Part shown: piece after piece, positions 45,316 through 56,590 of the stretch | Numbering within the stretch: position 1 is the stretch's first letter | Layout of the letters: every line of letters starts with the position of its first letter | Assembly: GCA_003952965.2 (NCBI GenBank) | Contig: CM025855.1 | Coordinates: 27,081,442 to 27,145,441, forward strand | DNA length: 64,000 bases | Source: Morella rubra | Taxonomy: Eukaryota; Streptophyta; Magnoliopsida; Fagales; Myricaceae | Direction: 5' to 3' | Notes under the pieces: generated by a model | What the model saw: only the letters and a program-made list of their open reading frames with translations | Database searches by the model: none | Told to the model about the DNA's origin: nothing | Program-made: the position numbers and the translations under genes

Positions 45316-46410
45316 TTACATGATATCCAACTTTGCATAACCTTCCACTCGCATAGGTCCCAGAAGGCCTCCACCCCAAAGAATTTTAGCAAACAGACAC
45401 TGGAAGGCCAAATGTTCTTCTGTTTCAACAGCCGCCTTGCAAAGAGGACAGAAGAAAAAATCCTCGGAAACTTGATCAGAGAAAGAAAAGTTTTGATTTA
45501 ACAGGAAGAGCCCTGCTAACAAACTTCCACAACAGAAGCTTCAGTCTACTTTGCAACTTTGCCTTCCAAAGTTTCGCCCAAGCAAAGTTAAGAGTGCCAT
45601 CGGGAGGTTGAAACCTGGCATCTTGTTCAGAGTAATAAGCAGACTTCACCGAAAAGATTCCAGTGTTATCTAACTTCCAAACCAGCTTATCGTCAGAGAC
45701 AGGAGAGGAGAGTGGAATACTCAGGATAAAGTTGACACAATCGGGCATGAAAAACTGCTCCAAGGCTGGTCTCTTCCAGAGGCGAAGATCCGAATCAATC
45801 AACTCACTAACTGAAACATCAGGAGACAAAAGGGGCAAATCCACGGATCTGACCAGATGTTGATTCCCGAGCCATTGTTCACAGCATAAATAAGCCCCTT
45901 GTCTAAAATATCTCAACACTCCAAGATACCCTGCCAAATCCAGGAGCTCTGAGGCTTCTTAGAGGCAGTTCTCAATGAGGGAAAGTCATGAAGGTATTTT
46001 GCCCGTAATGTTCTCACCCAAAAAGCCTGCTGTCGAGTGTTGATAAACCAGCCCAGCTTTGCAACTAAAGCTCTGTTCATATCATGCATCCTGCGCAAAC
46101 CCAGCCCTCCAACTTCCTTTGGCCGACAAATTGAAGACTAAGCAAGAGGAGTGAGGTGACGCTGATCCTCCTTAAAACCCCAGAAAAAGTTCTTAAAGCT
46201 TCGGCCAAGCACACTACTCCAACACTTAGGTAAAAGAAAGGTCGACATAGAATACGAAGGGATAGTAGCAACAACAGATTTGATAAGAGTCAAACGACTA
46301 GCTTGGGATAAGAATTTGGCCTTCCAACCTAGAAAGTACTCTCTCTTGTATCTCCTTGAAGGCTTCTTTTCTTGACCGGGGGATGCTTCAGAGGTCAACC
46401 TAATCCCCAA
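45316..46410 (-). pseudogene. LINE-1 ORF2 connector and zf-RVT, second source
   Basis: From the right: LGWKAKFLSQASRLTLIKSV then VATIPSYSMSTFLLPKC (46410-46138), RALVAKLGWFINTRQQAF (46098-45913), FSVKSAYYSEQDARF (45937-45476), then FFFCPLCKAAVETEEHLAFQ CLF (45522-45316), a C-x2-C...H...C zf-RVT motif. Several frame changes separate these blocks. Confidence 0.85.
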
Positions 46411-48013
46411 ACCACCCTTATTCTTCGGGACACATAGATTTCCATGCTTTTAAAAGACAGATGATGATTGGAACCTTCCTTAAACCCCCACCAAACATTC
46501 TTCAGCGTCTTATCAATATCTTTGCACCACTGGAGCGGCATAGAATAAAAGCTCATCAAATATGAGGGAATAGCAGTTGCTATAGATTTTATCAACATAG
46601 TACGACCAGCTTGGGAGAGAACCTTCGCCTTCCACCCGGCTATTTTCTGAAAAAATTTATCCTTTATGTCATCCACAACCCGTGTTCTAGCATGGGGAAA
46701 AATCAAAGGAAGACCTAAGTGTTTAGCTTTAGTTGGTAGCTCTTTCAAATCTAGACTGTCCAAAATAGGCAAAATAGCTTGTCCTCCAAAATTCTTGCTG
46801 AAATGCACTAAGAATTTTTCCTTGTTCACCTTTTGGCCAGACCAAGACATATTTTTCAAGATAAGGATTTAAAACATTCGCCTCTCTGGTAGTAGCTTGG
46901 GCAAATAAGAGGAGGTCATCCGCAAAGAGACAATGGGAAATAGTAGGAGCAGTATGACCCAATTTAATACCTTTGAGACCTCCACATTGTTCCTCACGAA
47001 TCAGAAGCCTTCAAAGCACTTCAGAACAAAGAATAAAGAGATAAGGGGAAAGAGGATCTCCTTGGCGAAGGCCCATAGTAGGTTGAAAGCATCCAAACGG
47101 GCTTCCATTAATAAGAATGGAACAAAAGGATGTAGAGATACATTGTTTCACCCAATTGATCCAAACAGAGTTGAAACTGAATTTCTCCATGACTTTCAGA
47201 ACAAAATCTCATTCAATTATGTCATATGCCTTCTTTATATTTGCTTTAATAGCCATCCACCCCTCTCTACCTTTTTTATGATGCATATTATGGAATATCA
47301 CAGCTGCCACAGTATAATTATCTTAAATTGCACGACTTGGAACAAAAGCAAGTTGATATGGAGAGATAAGTTTAGGAAGCACACGCTTGAGTTGTTCAGC
47401 AATAATTTTAGAGATGAGTTTGTAAATAACGTTACAGAGGTTGGTAGGCCGAAATTGACTCATCTTCGAAGGATTATCCACTTTTGGGATGAGAACAATA
47501 TTTGTAGCATTCAGATTCAGCAATAACTCTCCATGTTCAAAAAAATCACGAACTGTCAGAATAACATCCTTTTCATCCACATCCCAAAAAATGCTTAAAG
47601 AATAGTACCGTCATGCCGTTCGGACCCAGTGCTTTTTCCAAACCCATCTTCTTCAATGTATTGAATATTTCATCTTCATCCAGTACCTTAGTAAGCATGT
47701 CATTATCCTTAGTTGTGATCAGCGGTTCTAGCAATTGCTCCAAGTCATCTAGAACAATAGGGTGACTCGTAGTAAACAAAGTCTGGTAAAAATCAACCAT
47801 CTCTTTACCAATGGAAGATTGGCTTGAAATCCAACCATCCCGCTTAGTGTTCACTTTCAAGATCTGATTCCGACATTTTCGAATTACCATTGAGACATGA
47901 TAAAATTTTGTGTTCAAGTCATTTGCAACCAACCAGGACTTGCTTGGTTTTTGTCTCCATAACACTTCCTTATGATGCAAGTGCTCATCCAGAGCCAAAC
48001 TCAAAGCATGCAC
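46395..48013 (-). pseudogene. LINE-1 reverse transcriptase
   Basis: Blocks in order: KSWLVANDLNTKFYHVSMVI, KALGPNGMTVLFFKHF (48013-47573), IVLIPKVDNPSKMSQFRPTN LCNVIYKLISKIIAEQLK (47580-47323), MAIKANIKKAYDIIE, GSPFGCFQPTMGLRQGDPLS, then the catalytic HCLFADDLLLFAQA near 46935, and a connector WKAKVLSQAGRTMLIKSIAT. This is an L1-type RT (RVT_1, FADD active site). Frameshifts and stops separate the blocks. Confidence 0.9.
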
Positions 48014-48107
48014 TAGCTTTAAATTATGTTTAGTGGGAAGGGCATTTTTGTAATAACCAAGCTGCTCTTTAATTTGTTTAAGAGAAACTTTAATATGGCC
48101 GAACTGC

Positions 48108-48590
48108 AGTTCGTTCTAGCGCCCTTAAGGCAGTACTGTGGGTTGGATCAAGCGCTACTATTGAGCTAAAAGCTAAGGCATAACCTTATTTCCTTATACG
48201 CTAGGTAGAGCAGAGCCCTATACTAAGCAACAGGTGGTCATGAGGGGCTACACCACGTGGGTGCCAACAGGCTGGACGGTCAAGCCCTTACACGAGTCAA
48301 AGAGTTGATTGTTGGCCCCATAAAGCCAACAATCCCCCCAGCAACTACCCTAGGACTTGAACCTGTGACCTCACTCTGATACCAATTGTAGTCAGATCAA
48401 GCGCTACCATTGAGCCAAAAGCTTAAGTTAAAAATTAAGGCGCAACTTTATTTCCTTATACCAGGTAGAGCAGAGCCCTGTATTAAGCGACAGGTGTACA
48501 TGAGGGGCTGCACCACGTGGGTGCCAACAAGCTGGGCAGTCAAGCCCTTAACGAGTCAAAGGGTTATTGTTGGCCCCCATAAAGCCAACA
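48108..48590 (-). repeat. Tandem tRNA-like (SINE-like) dimer inside LINE-1 ORF2
   Basis: Two diverged units (about 48378-48590 and 48110-48377) share GTTGGC..ATGGGGCCAAC, CACCACGTGGTG and GGGCTCTGCTCTACCT. On the minus strand at about 48410-48330, TGGCTCAATGGTAGCGCTTG resembles a pol III A box. About 35 bp on, GGTTCAAGTCC matches a B box, a tRNA-like spacing. The dimer lies between the endonuclease and RT parts of ORF2 and is not LINE sequence. The tRNA-derived SINE call is an inference; no clean duplication was found. Confidence 0.5.
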
Positions 48591-48603
48591 AGTACATGTA
48601 CCA

Positions 48604-49150
48604 TAGATTTTATGAACTAAAGCCCATGCAGGAGAGTTCCTATGCCCTTTTAACCAAGCCAAAGTGACAACATCCACATAGGACCCATCTCCAACCCAAA
48701 ACCCCTCAAATTTAAAGGCCTTCGATGTACTCTCCTTAACACCAAAAAAAGACAACACGAGTGGGGTATGGTCTAAAGAAGTAATGGGATAGTGACTGGT
48801 AGTAGCATTTGGGAAAGAAAGACGCCAAGGTAAATTCGATATGCCACGATCCAATCTCTCATGAATGTTGGCGAACCCCGGATGATTGTTACACCACGTG
48901 AATTTTGAGCCCATGAACCCAAGTTAACAAATCCCATGGTCTGCAAAAAATGAGACAAGCCTCTAGAGGAAGCGGAAGAAATAGCTCTACCACCAAACTT
49001 CTCTGCTTGGTTCAAAATATCGTTAAAATCTCCGAGACAAACCCATGGAATATTTTCATCATGATTCAGATTTTGCAACGCACTCCAAAAATCAGCCTTC
49101 TCCCACAAACCCGTCGGGCCATAAATAAGGGCACAGCACAGACTCCTCAT
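48604..49150 (-). pseudogene. LINE-1 endonuclease, N-terminally deleted
   Basis: It retains the C-terminal two-thirds of an apurinic-type endonuclease: ALIYGPTGLWEKADFWSAL, IPWVCLGDFNDILNQAEKFG, then in other frames GSKFTWCNNHPG, HERLDRGISN and ITSLDHTPLVL (catalytic His region). The N-terminal WNCRG and SETK blocks are missing. ORF1 C-terminal codons abut this segment at 49150, so about 100 codons were deleted. Confidence 0.82.
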
Positions 49151-50578
49151 CTAAAGCGACGTTTTTCCCCAGACTTGTTCATGCCTTCTTCCCCCATGTG
49201 AAAAACAGTGGCCAGTGAACTATCCAAGCTTGAGTCGTTTAGCTCTACCTGTTCTATGCCACGCTTTGCCTCCGGACAGACTAGATCCTCGCCATTATTC
49301 AAGCCCCTTTTCCCACCACCATTGGAGCCCATCTCCATACTCCATGTTGGGCCCCATACTGACAACGCCATCGCTTCCAGGACACCCATTACCACTTCGA
49401 GCTAGTCAGCCCATTATTGGTCTCAAGGCCAAGGTGCAGCTCATGGAAAGAAGCCCTAGTTACTTCCAGCGGTGGATTTTCATGGATTGGCCCGATAGTA
49501 AAATTCACCGTATCAACAGGAGATTCGTGTGGGGCTAACTGACATTTATGGCTGCACGAAATCACCTCCAAATTTGGATCCGCATCATCACAACTCGAAT
49601 CACGCCGCAAATCCGCAGGAACCCGTATCACCGCAGTGGACTTGTTTGAAAGAAACTTTCCATTTTCTTTTTCGCGCCCAGTTGCCTAGAAAAATTCAAA
49701 TCTTCCACCGGCGTAGAATCCACCGCTGCCGTTGTCCCTAGCAAGACAGCTGTCGAGGATCTACCATGGCCACCTAACTGAAAAGATCTCCACCTGCCAT
49801 CCGAGAGTGACCTGGGCAGTGCCCCACCCCACCTTGTTTCTCCAACAGAACTTAGAGGTGGTAAACCAGGCATTCTATCAGTCAAAGCATAATTCTGAGG
49901 ATGAGGAGGATTTTGATAACATGCTCCAATCGTATGATCAATCAGCCCACAATGAAAACAAAAAGACGATAACCACTCATATTTAAAACCAATCCAAACA
50001 GATTCCCCATCAGCCCTGGGAAAATAAAACCCAGGTTCTAATGATGCAGAGGTATGGAATTTTATCTTAAGACGAATAAACGAATGATGTGCGTCGACAT
50101 CATCCATCTCCAATATCACCCCGAGCTTGCTCCCAATCAACCTAGCATTCTCCACATCCACGATTTCCAACGGAAGCCCATGAATCTGTACCGAGAATAC
50201 CACAGTGGATAAATCCACTTCGTCCAAAGTCTGATTTGGATCCCATTCTTTCAGGATCATATAGGAGCCTTTAAAATTCCATGGCCCCTGGGACAAGATA
50301 AGATCCTTCTGTTTGACGGAAATGAATGAGAAAATGAACTGATGAGCCCTCACGTCCTCAATTCTAAGACTGGAAGAACCTCCATCCGGACTGAATAATC
50401 GGTTGAATAATATGAAAGGGATAAATCTTCTTTGAAACCAACTTCCCAACCAAAGAGGCCTGGCGGATATAATTTGCCCTGCTTCTACTAGGCTTCCATA
50501 ATCCCAATATATCCCCCCAAGACAGCTGTTTTGTTTTTTCGATAATCTCCCCCATAGGGGAATACAAACCTCAGCCAC
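49147..50578 (-). pseudogene. LINE-1 ORF1: RNA-binding protein (DUF4283 and CCHC knuckle)
   Basis: The main open frame is 316 codons (50578-49628). Residues about 60-190 form a DUF4283-type domain (IEDVRAHQFIFSFISVKQKD, WDPNQTLDEVDLSTVVFSVQ). It is followed by a CCHC knuckle CFHCGLIDHTIGAC near residue 235. This ORF1 layout is typical of plant L1 LINEs and would bind the element RNA. The reading frame then shifts and the C-terminal part continues to about 49147. Confidence 0.85.
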
Positions 50579-50941
50579 ACGACAGTAGCACGAAAGAAAT
50601 GGACAAAAAGAGCAAGGAAATCAGAAGAATAACAAACGAACGAAGGAGGAAGGTGATTGCCTCAACCCAAGGGATTTGCACTAGGGAAGGAAAAGGAAGG
50701 AGCATTGCGCTCGAGAGCTCACTAGGAGCGGAAAAAAGGACAGGGTCAACTAATTACATGACTGCTTCAGCAATTTCTATTTTGAAAATAAAAGTAAGGA
50801 TTATATAATGTTTGGATTGTCCAAAGCAACATCTGATCAACTACTGAATTATTCCATTTATTGAACCAGTCGCATTGGGTTGCATTTCCAATCTGTGCGA
50901 GCTATAGTTTTTTTTTTTTTCTTTCTAAGCAACAGACTTTA

Positions 50942-51865
50942 TTAATCAAAAGGAGATCCTTCAAGGCGGATCAAAAGCCAGCAAATGTCTGAGAATTGGG
51001 TGGGGGGGGGGGGGGGGGTGTAAAGATCAACGGAAATACAACCCACAAACTTCCCAGAAAAAATTCCACAATGGGTAAGAAAGCGCCATATCACGAATGG
51101 CTTCAGCAGTACCACAAACCTCCTCAGGGACAGGAGATGCCGGGTCCAAAATACTAGTGACAGAGATAAGGGAATCAGACTCAAAGAAGACTTTAGCCAG
51201 ACTCCTTGAACAGGCTTCACCAACAACAATCCGGAGAGCCAAACATTCAGCCAAAAGCGGTGACATCTTTGGGAAGATTTCAGACCTGGCCCAAAGAGCA
51301 GAACCTCTGGAATCAAAGCAATACACACAATTGCAACAAAGGACGGGTGCACTGTTGCATAAGTATTGATCTTCACGTAGCCTTCAGGGGGAGGAACCCA
51401 AACCTTCAGTTCCTGCTTAGCTAAATCTCGCCAGGCCAAAAGGTGCTGACGAAGGCTGCTCTGAACCCTCCGAAAAATTTGATTCAGGTCCACCAGAGTA
51501 AGATTATGAATTTTCCGGTTCCTTGCAAACCAGACGATATCCATAGCAAGAGCCGCAAACAGCATGAAAGCATGTTCATCAAATGGGAGCAAATTGAGAT
51601 GCCTCACGGGGTTGATAATAATCTTAATCCAAGCAACAACCGAGGAAAGATTCAGTGCATCCAGATTTAGAGGCCAAGGAGCTTTCCTCCAAATATAGAG
51701 AGAAAAAGGGCACTTCGAAAAAAGATGATCCAGGCTTTCATCCTCAAGATTACACAGAGGGCATACAGCAGAAATCTGAATAAATCGGGCTAAAATAGAC
51801 CAGGTGGGGAGGGCATTCCACACCACCCTCCACAGGAAGTGTTTGATACGATCGGGCATCTTCAT
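50942..51865 (-). pseudogene. LINE-2 zf-RVT and RNase H
   Basis: MPDRIKHFLWRVVWNALPTW leads into CPLCNLEDESLDHLFSKCPF (zf-RVT). The RNase H begins PPPEGYVKINTYATVH, where the first catalytic Asp appears replaced, and continues in another frame (51326-51027) with SPLLAECLALRIVVGEA and VFFESDSLISV. The frame break lies near 51320. A run of G near 51002-51019 falls in the 3' end. Confidence 0.85.
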
Positions 51866-52022
51866 TCTCCAAAAAGACTTCCACTCCTCAGCAGATAGAG
51901 ATACACAAGGAGGAGACCGAGACTTTTAAAATTTCCAGGTAGGCATTCTTCACAGAGAAATTGCTATTAGGCGTAGAACACCAAAGAGCTGAGTCTTGGG
52001 ATGCTACCCGGGGTGGCGGGAG

Positions 52023-53858
52023 TCAAAGAATAGCATCAACACTCTCTTCATCACAAATCTCCCGTAAAAACACCTCATCCCACTCAAGAGAGTTCGGCAA
52101 CAAGAGACTGCGAACTTGTAAATTTGGAATGAAAGACTCAACATCACCACAATAGGAAGGCTTAAAGCCCTCCAGAGATGGGATCCACGGGTCCTGCCAA
52201 CAATTAATCGCCGAAACTTCCCCGACCGAAAAAAGCAGTCCCTTTGACAGCACCGGTAAGGTTCTCATAATACCCTGCCGCAACCACGAACAAGAGCGAG
52301 AAGAGCCAGCAATGCTCAAAACATTGGGATCACAATATTTTGACCTCAGAAGCTTAACCCAAAGTTTCTCCTTTTGAGTGCAAATCTGCCATCCTAACTT
52401 GGATACAAGAGCTTGATTGTAATAAAAAAACAACCGAAAACCAAGGCCCCCACACTTTTTGGGCCAGCAGATAGACGCCCAAGCTCGAGAGATAAAATTC
52501 CTCCTCTTCTCCTGAGGGAATCCCCACCAGAAGCTTTGCAAGATAGCGTCCAACTCCATACAATAGCTATTAGGCAATAAGAAGCTAGACATGAAATAAG
52601 TGGGCAACGCAGAAACTACGGACTTGATAAGGCAAGCTCTGCCAGCTTGCTAAAGTAATTTTGATTTCCATCCAAAGACCCGTTTAAGCACTCTTTCCTT
52701 TAAAACCAAATGGGCCTGCCGTTTGGAACGGGGAATAACCAGAGGCAAACTGAGATAGGTGCCTGGATGATCCGACTGAGAAATCCCGAGTGAATCAGCA
52801 AGCGATGAGGTCAGTGCTTGCTGGACATTTCTGCTAAAAGTGACCGAAGATTTATTGAGGTTGAGCTCCTGCCCCGACCACCCTGCATAAATATCAAGCA
52901 AGTTCGAAATGACAACTGCCTCATTTACCGTGGCACGAGAGAAAATCATAGTATCGTCAGCAAATAACAAATGTGAGATAGGAGTAGTTGAGCGACTGAT
53001 TTTGGTGCCATGAATACATCTCATCCTTTCTGCTCGAGAGAACATTCTGGATAAGACTTCCGTTCCCAAGATAAATAGGAACGGGGATAGTGGGTCTCCT
53101 TGACGCAGACCCCATGTTGGAGAAATCAGCCCAAAAGGAGACCCGTTAAGGAGGATAGAATAAGAGACCGACGAAAGACACTGGGGGATCCAATGCTCAG
53201 AAAAACCATAGCACCTCAGAACTATCAAAATAAAGCTCCACTCCATTCTATCAAAGGCCTGAGCCATGTCAGCTTTGATCGCCATCAACCCCAGCCCTGT
53301 CCGTCTAGAATTCACAGTATGGAAGATCTCATGAGCTATAGAGGTATTCTCCTAGATGGTCCTCCCCGGGACAAAAGCAGCTTGCATAGGAGAGATGAGG
53401 AGCGGGAGAACAGATTTTAGATGCTCAGCAAGAATTTTAGATACTATCTTGTAGGACACATTGCACAGAGCAATAGGGCGATAGTGATTCACTGAGTTCG
53501 GATTGTCCACTTTGGAGATGAGGGAAATATTGGTGTGATTTATCTCTTTCAAGAGAAAACCCGTCCGAAACACATTTTGGACCATTTCTATCGCCGCAGT
53601 CTTCACTGTGAGCCAGAATTGTTTATAAAAAAGAGCCGAAAGTCCATCAGGGCCTGTAGCTTTCCGAGATCTAATCTGTCTAACAGTTGCCCATACTTCA
53701 AATTTGGAAGGAATATGACAAAGCTCCAGATTTTCTTGCGTCGAGATAATAGGAGAGATCAGCCCATCCAAATCACCTGGAGGCCTAGGATTGTTCGAAG
53801 AGTATAACTCTGTGAACGAAGCAACAAACAGTTTACCAATTTCTTCACGGGAATCCAA
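52023..53858 (-). pseudogene. LINE-2 reverse transcriptase and connector
   Basis: The blocks are IRSRKATGPDGLSALFYKQF and SLISKVDNPNSVNHYRPIAL (53858-53352), then MAIKADMAQAFDRMEWSFIL, GSPFGLISPTWGLRQGDPLS and ISHLLFADDTMIFSRA (53315-52650), with the FADD catalytic pair. The connector LPTYFMSSFLLPNSYCMELD and GGLGFRLFFYYNQALVSKLG (52607-52023) occurs once, unlike LINE-1. Two stops (near 53355 and 52650) interrupt it. Confidence 0.9.
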
Positions 53859-53859
53859 C

Positions 53860-55024
53860 CAACTACCGGATGGATGTTTGAGGAATTCAATAGCATTCCG
53901 TCGCCTACGTACAATCGTGGAGATATGAAAAAAAATCTAGTATTCAACTCCTTTGATGTCAACCAATGAACTCTAGATTTCGATCGCCAAAGAGATTCTT
54001 CTTTACACTGTTCCTCAAGAAGAGCAGTACGGAGAGAGTTTTCCAGGATACAGTTCTGTTCGGTGACAGGTTCAAGCTGGATAAGTTCAAGCTCGTGATG
54101 GAAACGCTGAATATTGAGATGTAGGATACCCACTTGCTGCCTATTTCACCTCTTTAGGACAACCTTGGTGAATCTGATCTTCTGGCAAAACCTCATCGTG
54201 GGAGACCCAACACAATGGCACAACCATGCATCAGAAACTACTTTAAGACAATCCGGTTCCTTCACCCAGAACTCCTCAAATCTGAACGGTGAAGCAAGAG
54301 CTTGACTACCTCCCACCATGTCCAAAAACAAAGGGGCATGATCAGACGAGGTGATCGGCAGGTTGATCACAGAAGCTCTATGGAAAAGACCCCACCAGTT
54401 AGGAGTCACAATACATCGATCCAATTTTTTGTGAATATTCGTACGCCCAAACCGGCAGTTGGTCCAGGTAAATGGCAAACCCGATTATCCTAAATCAATC
54501 AAACCCTTTTGGTTCATAAAGGAGCGTAAATCCCCAATCGACGAGGATGCAAAATCGCAGCCCCCTTGTTTGTCTTCGGGAGAAATTATCAAATTAAAAT
54601 CCCCGACGCAGAGCCAAGGACCAACAAAGTCATCAATCACTGCTGCTAAAGATCACCAGAAAAATTCTTTCCTACCCCAATCCAATGGGGCATAAATACT
54701 CGTCATCATCCAAGATTGATCAGGGGGGTCCGAATGCACCAAAGCACTAATAATATTATTAGTGCAAGAAACCACTTCCACGTTGACTCCATTTTTCCAA
54801 GCCAATATCACCCCACCTTTTCTCCTATTTGCAGGGCATTCCACTGCATTCCACTGCATTCACAAAACCGAACCGATTGAGAAGAGAGAAAGAAGACGAC
54901 ACCTTAGTTTCAGAGAGGAAAAGGATATCAGAATATCAGGATGAAATTTCCTCTCCAAGGCCCTCAAGGAATTTGCCGCCGCCGTTCGGGCTAAACCGCG
55001 GCAATTCCAAGCAATCAGTCTCAT
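53860..55024 (-). pseudogene. LINE-2 endonuclease (ORF2 N-terminus)
   Basis: The start is ATG 55024: MRLIAWNCRGLARTAAANSL, the N-terminal endonuclease block. An 8-bp duplication near 54920 (GATATTCTGATATCC) shifts the frame just before the catalytic Glu (SETK, readable in the next frame). A second small duplication lies near 54840. GGVILAWKNGVNVEVV, the YAPLDWGRKEFFW block, FTWTNCRFGRTNIHKKLDRC and ITSSDHAPLFLD follow. It is an apurinic-like nicking endonuclease, now frameshifted. Confidence 0.88.
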
Positions 55025-55049
55025 GGGCCGGTAGGGGGCATGCTTAGGC

Positions 55050-56590
55050 TCACCTCCTCAACCAAAATAGGAGAATTGGAAGAAACAAATGCAGCAGCGA
55101 CTTCCACAGCAGCAAGACCGTACCACCCGAAGTTGCCAACTCGCTTGTCTTCTTTCTCTTAGAACTTTTGCCCGACTTCCTCTTGGAGAGAGACTTAATC
55201 TGCTGAATTGTAGGATTTTCATCCCCCGTTGGCAGCATCACCTGTTTGACTTCAAGAGGAAGAGACGAGTTTGCCTCTAAGACTGCTGGGGTTGCCAACA
55301 TTCTCGAAAGGCCCTCCTCATCGTACAACATCAGCATTTTTTGCTTTGGGTGGTTGGGCTCTATACGTTCCTCTGCGATCCTCTTTCCCTCTTTACCTAA
55401 GGCCTGCTCGTTTTCCATGGGTGTTGAAAGACCCAAACAGGCGGGCCTAGAAAGGCCATCTGATTCTCTTTTCAGTAAGCCCACCACAGTAAGGCCCAGA
55501 CCCACAGAAGAGCCCTGCTTGCGTTTAGGGCGCTGCTTGGCAGAAGTCTTCATAGAACCTCCTTTGTCCACATCCTGCGACTGCACCAAAGCTGCGTCCC
55601 CCAAAAAGGCTAGCTCAGCGTGCCGATTGGCAATCTTAGGGATAGAGCATGTCCCCTTTGGCACCCCTGACACCGCACACAAGCGCAGACCCGGCAGAAC
55701 TTTTTCTGGACCACTCTGCCTCAAAGCAAGAGCCGGCAGCTCCTAGGTCTGACACCCAAATCTCGGTGGGCCCCACTTCTCCGGTAATCTCTCCATCAAT
55801 CTGGCCGCACCGGAGCTCCCTTCCGATTCCTCCTGATTGTCGATAATGGAAGTCCGAGACCCTCCTCTATAGCTATCAGATTTGTCGCAAAGCCATCCAA
55901 TCATCAGGATGTAGGAAGAAAGGCTTTTGTGTTGGAATTTGCCTTTCCAGGATGATTCAGGAGCAGCACTCTCCTCCCCAAAAGCGGTCCAGCTCACACG
56001 AAGATTGCCTACCATTTCTACTCGAAGAGTTGGTCCATAAGTACCTTCCGGGGGGCATTCAGAGAGGGGCGCATTACAAGAAACTTTGTTGTGGCTTATC
56101 CTTCCACAAGCAGTGCAAAAATTGGACAGAAGTTCATACCGAAACTCAATCGAAGCAGGAGGTAGATTTCTTCGAGGCAGAAAACAACATGGGATCAAAG
56201 GCTTCCCAGTGTCGATAGCAACGTTAATTCTAGGGTACTTCGAACAGATGAACCTACGATCCTGTGGAAAATCTCATTTAACCAGAAGACCTAAGAAAGC
56301 CCCAATCTTCGTAATAGTGGAGAGTTTGGACCCACACCGAGAAATACCATGTAGTTGGACCCGGAGGGGGGTCGTAGAAAGATCCACCTCTTGCCAGGAC
56401 ATACCAGGGGGCCACAGTTTAAGGACCAGTAGGCTGCCACGAATATTCCATGGACCCCGAGACAGAGCTTGGTCTCGTTCCTCAGAGGAATTGAACAGGA
56501 ATAAGAATCTGTTCTCCTTCAAATCTTCAATCTGGAGGGATGGCGCAAAGGCCCAAGCCTTAAAAATCACCTTTTATACAGCATTAGGAT
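55050..56590 (-). pseudogene. LINE-2 ORF1 (DUF4283 and CCHC knuckle)
   Basis: The open pieces, in order, are IEDLKENRFLFLFNSSEERD (56570-56274, DUF4283), FRYELLSNFCTACGRISHNK with the CCHC knuckle CTACGRISHNKVSC (56198-55743), and a Lys/Ser-rich C-terminus ending near 55050. ORF1 ends about 25 bp before the ORF2 start. Frame changes occur near 56200 and 55730. Confidence 0.85.

Larger units (their letters stand above)
44285..50737 (-). mobile_element. LINE-1: L1-type non-LTR retrotransposon, chimeric
   Basis: A minus-strand LINE with its poly-A tail as a T-run at 44284-44297 and its 5' end near 50737. The target duplication is at least 23 bp (TTACATGACTGCTTCAGCAA plus TTT; 44262-44284 and 50754-50776), with a weaker extension leftward to GGACAGGG. 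The order from the 5' end is ORF1, a truncated endonuclease, an inserted tRNA-like repeat, reverse transcriptase, zf-RVT and RNase H. ORF2 is frameshifted throughout. A connector segment occurs twice in diverged form (46859-46395 and 46410-46138), as though two LINE subfamilies were joined near 46400. Confidence 0.9.

Noticed and set aside
46933..47526. A 197-codon plus-strand open frame
   Set aside because: It lies antisense to the LINE-1 reverse transcriptase, whose RT motifs read on the minus strand.
48330..48410. A possible tRNA gene (A-box and B-box-like sequence)
   Set aside because: No cloverleaf, anticodon arm or acceptor pairing can be formed; it is part of a diverged tandem repeat, so SINE-like is more plausible.
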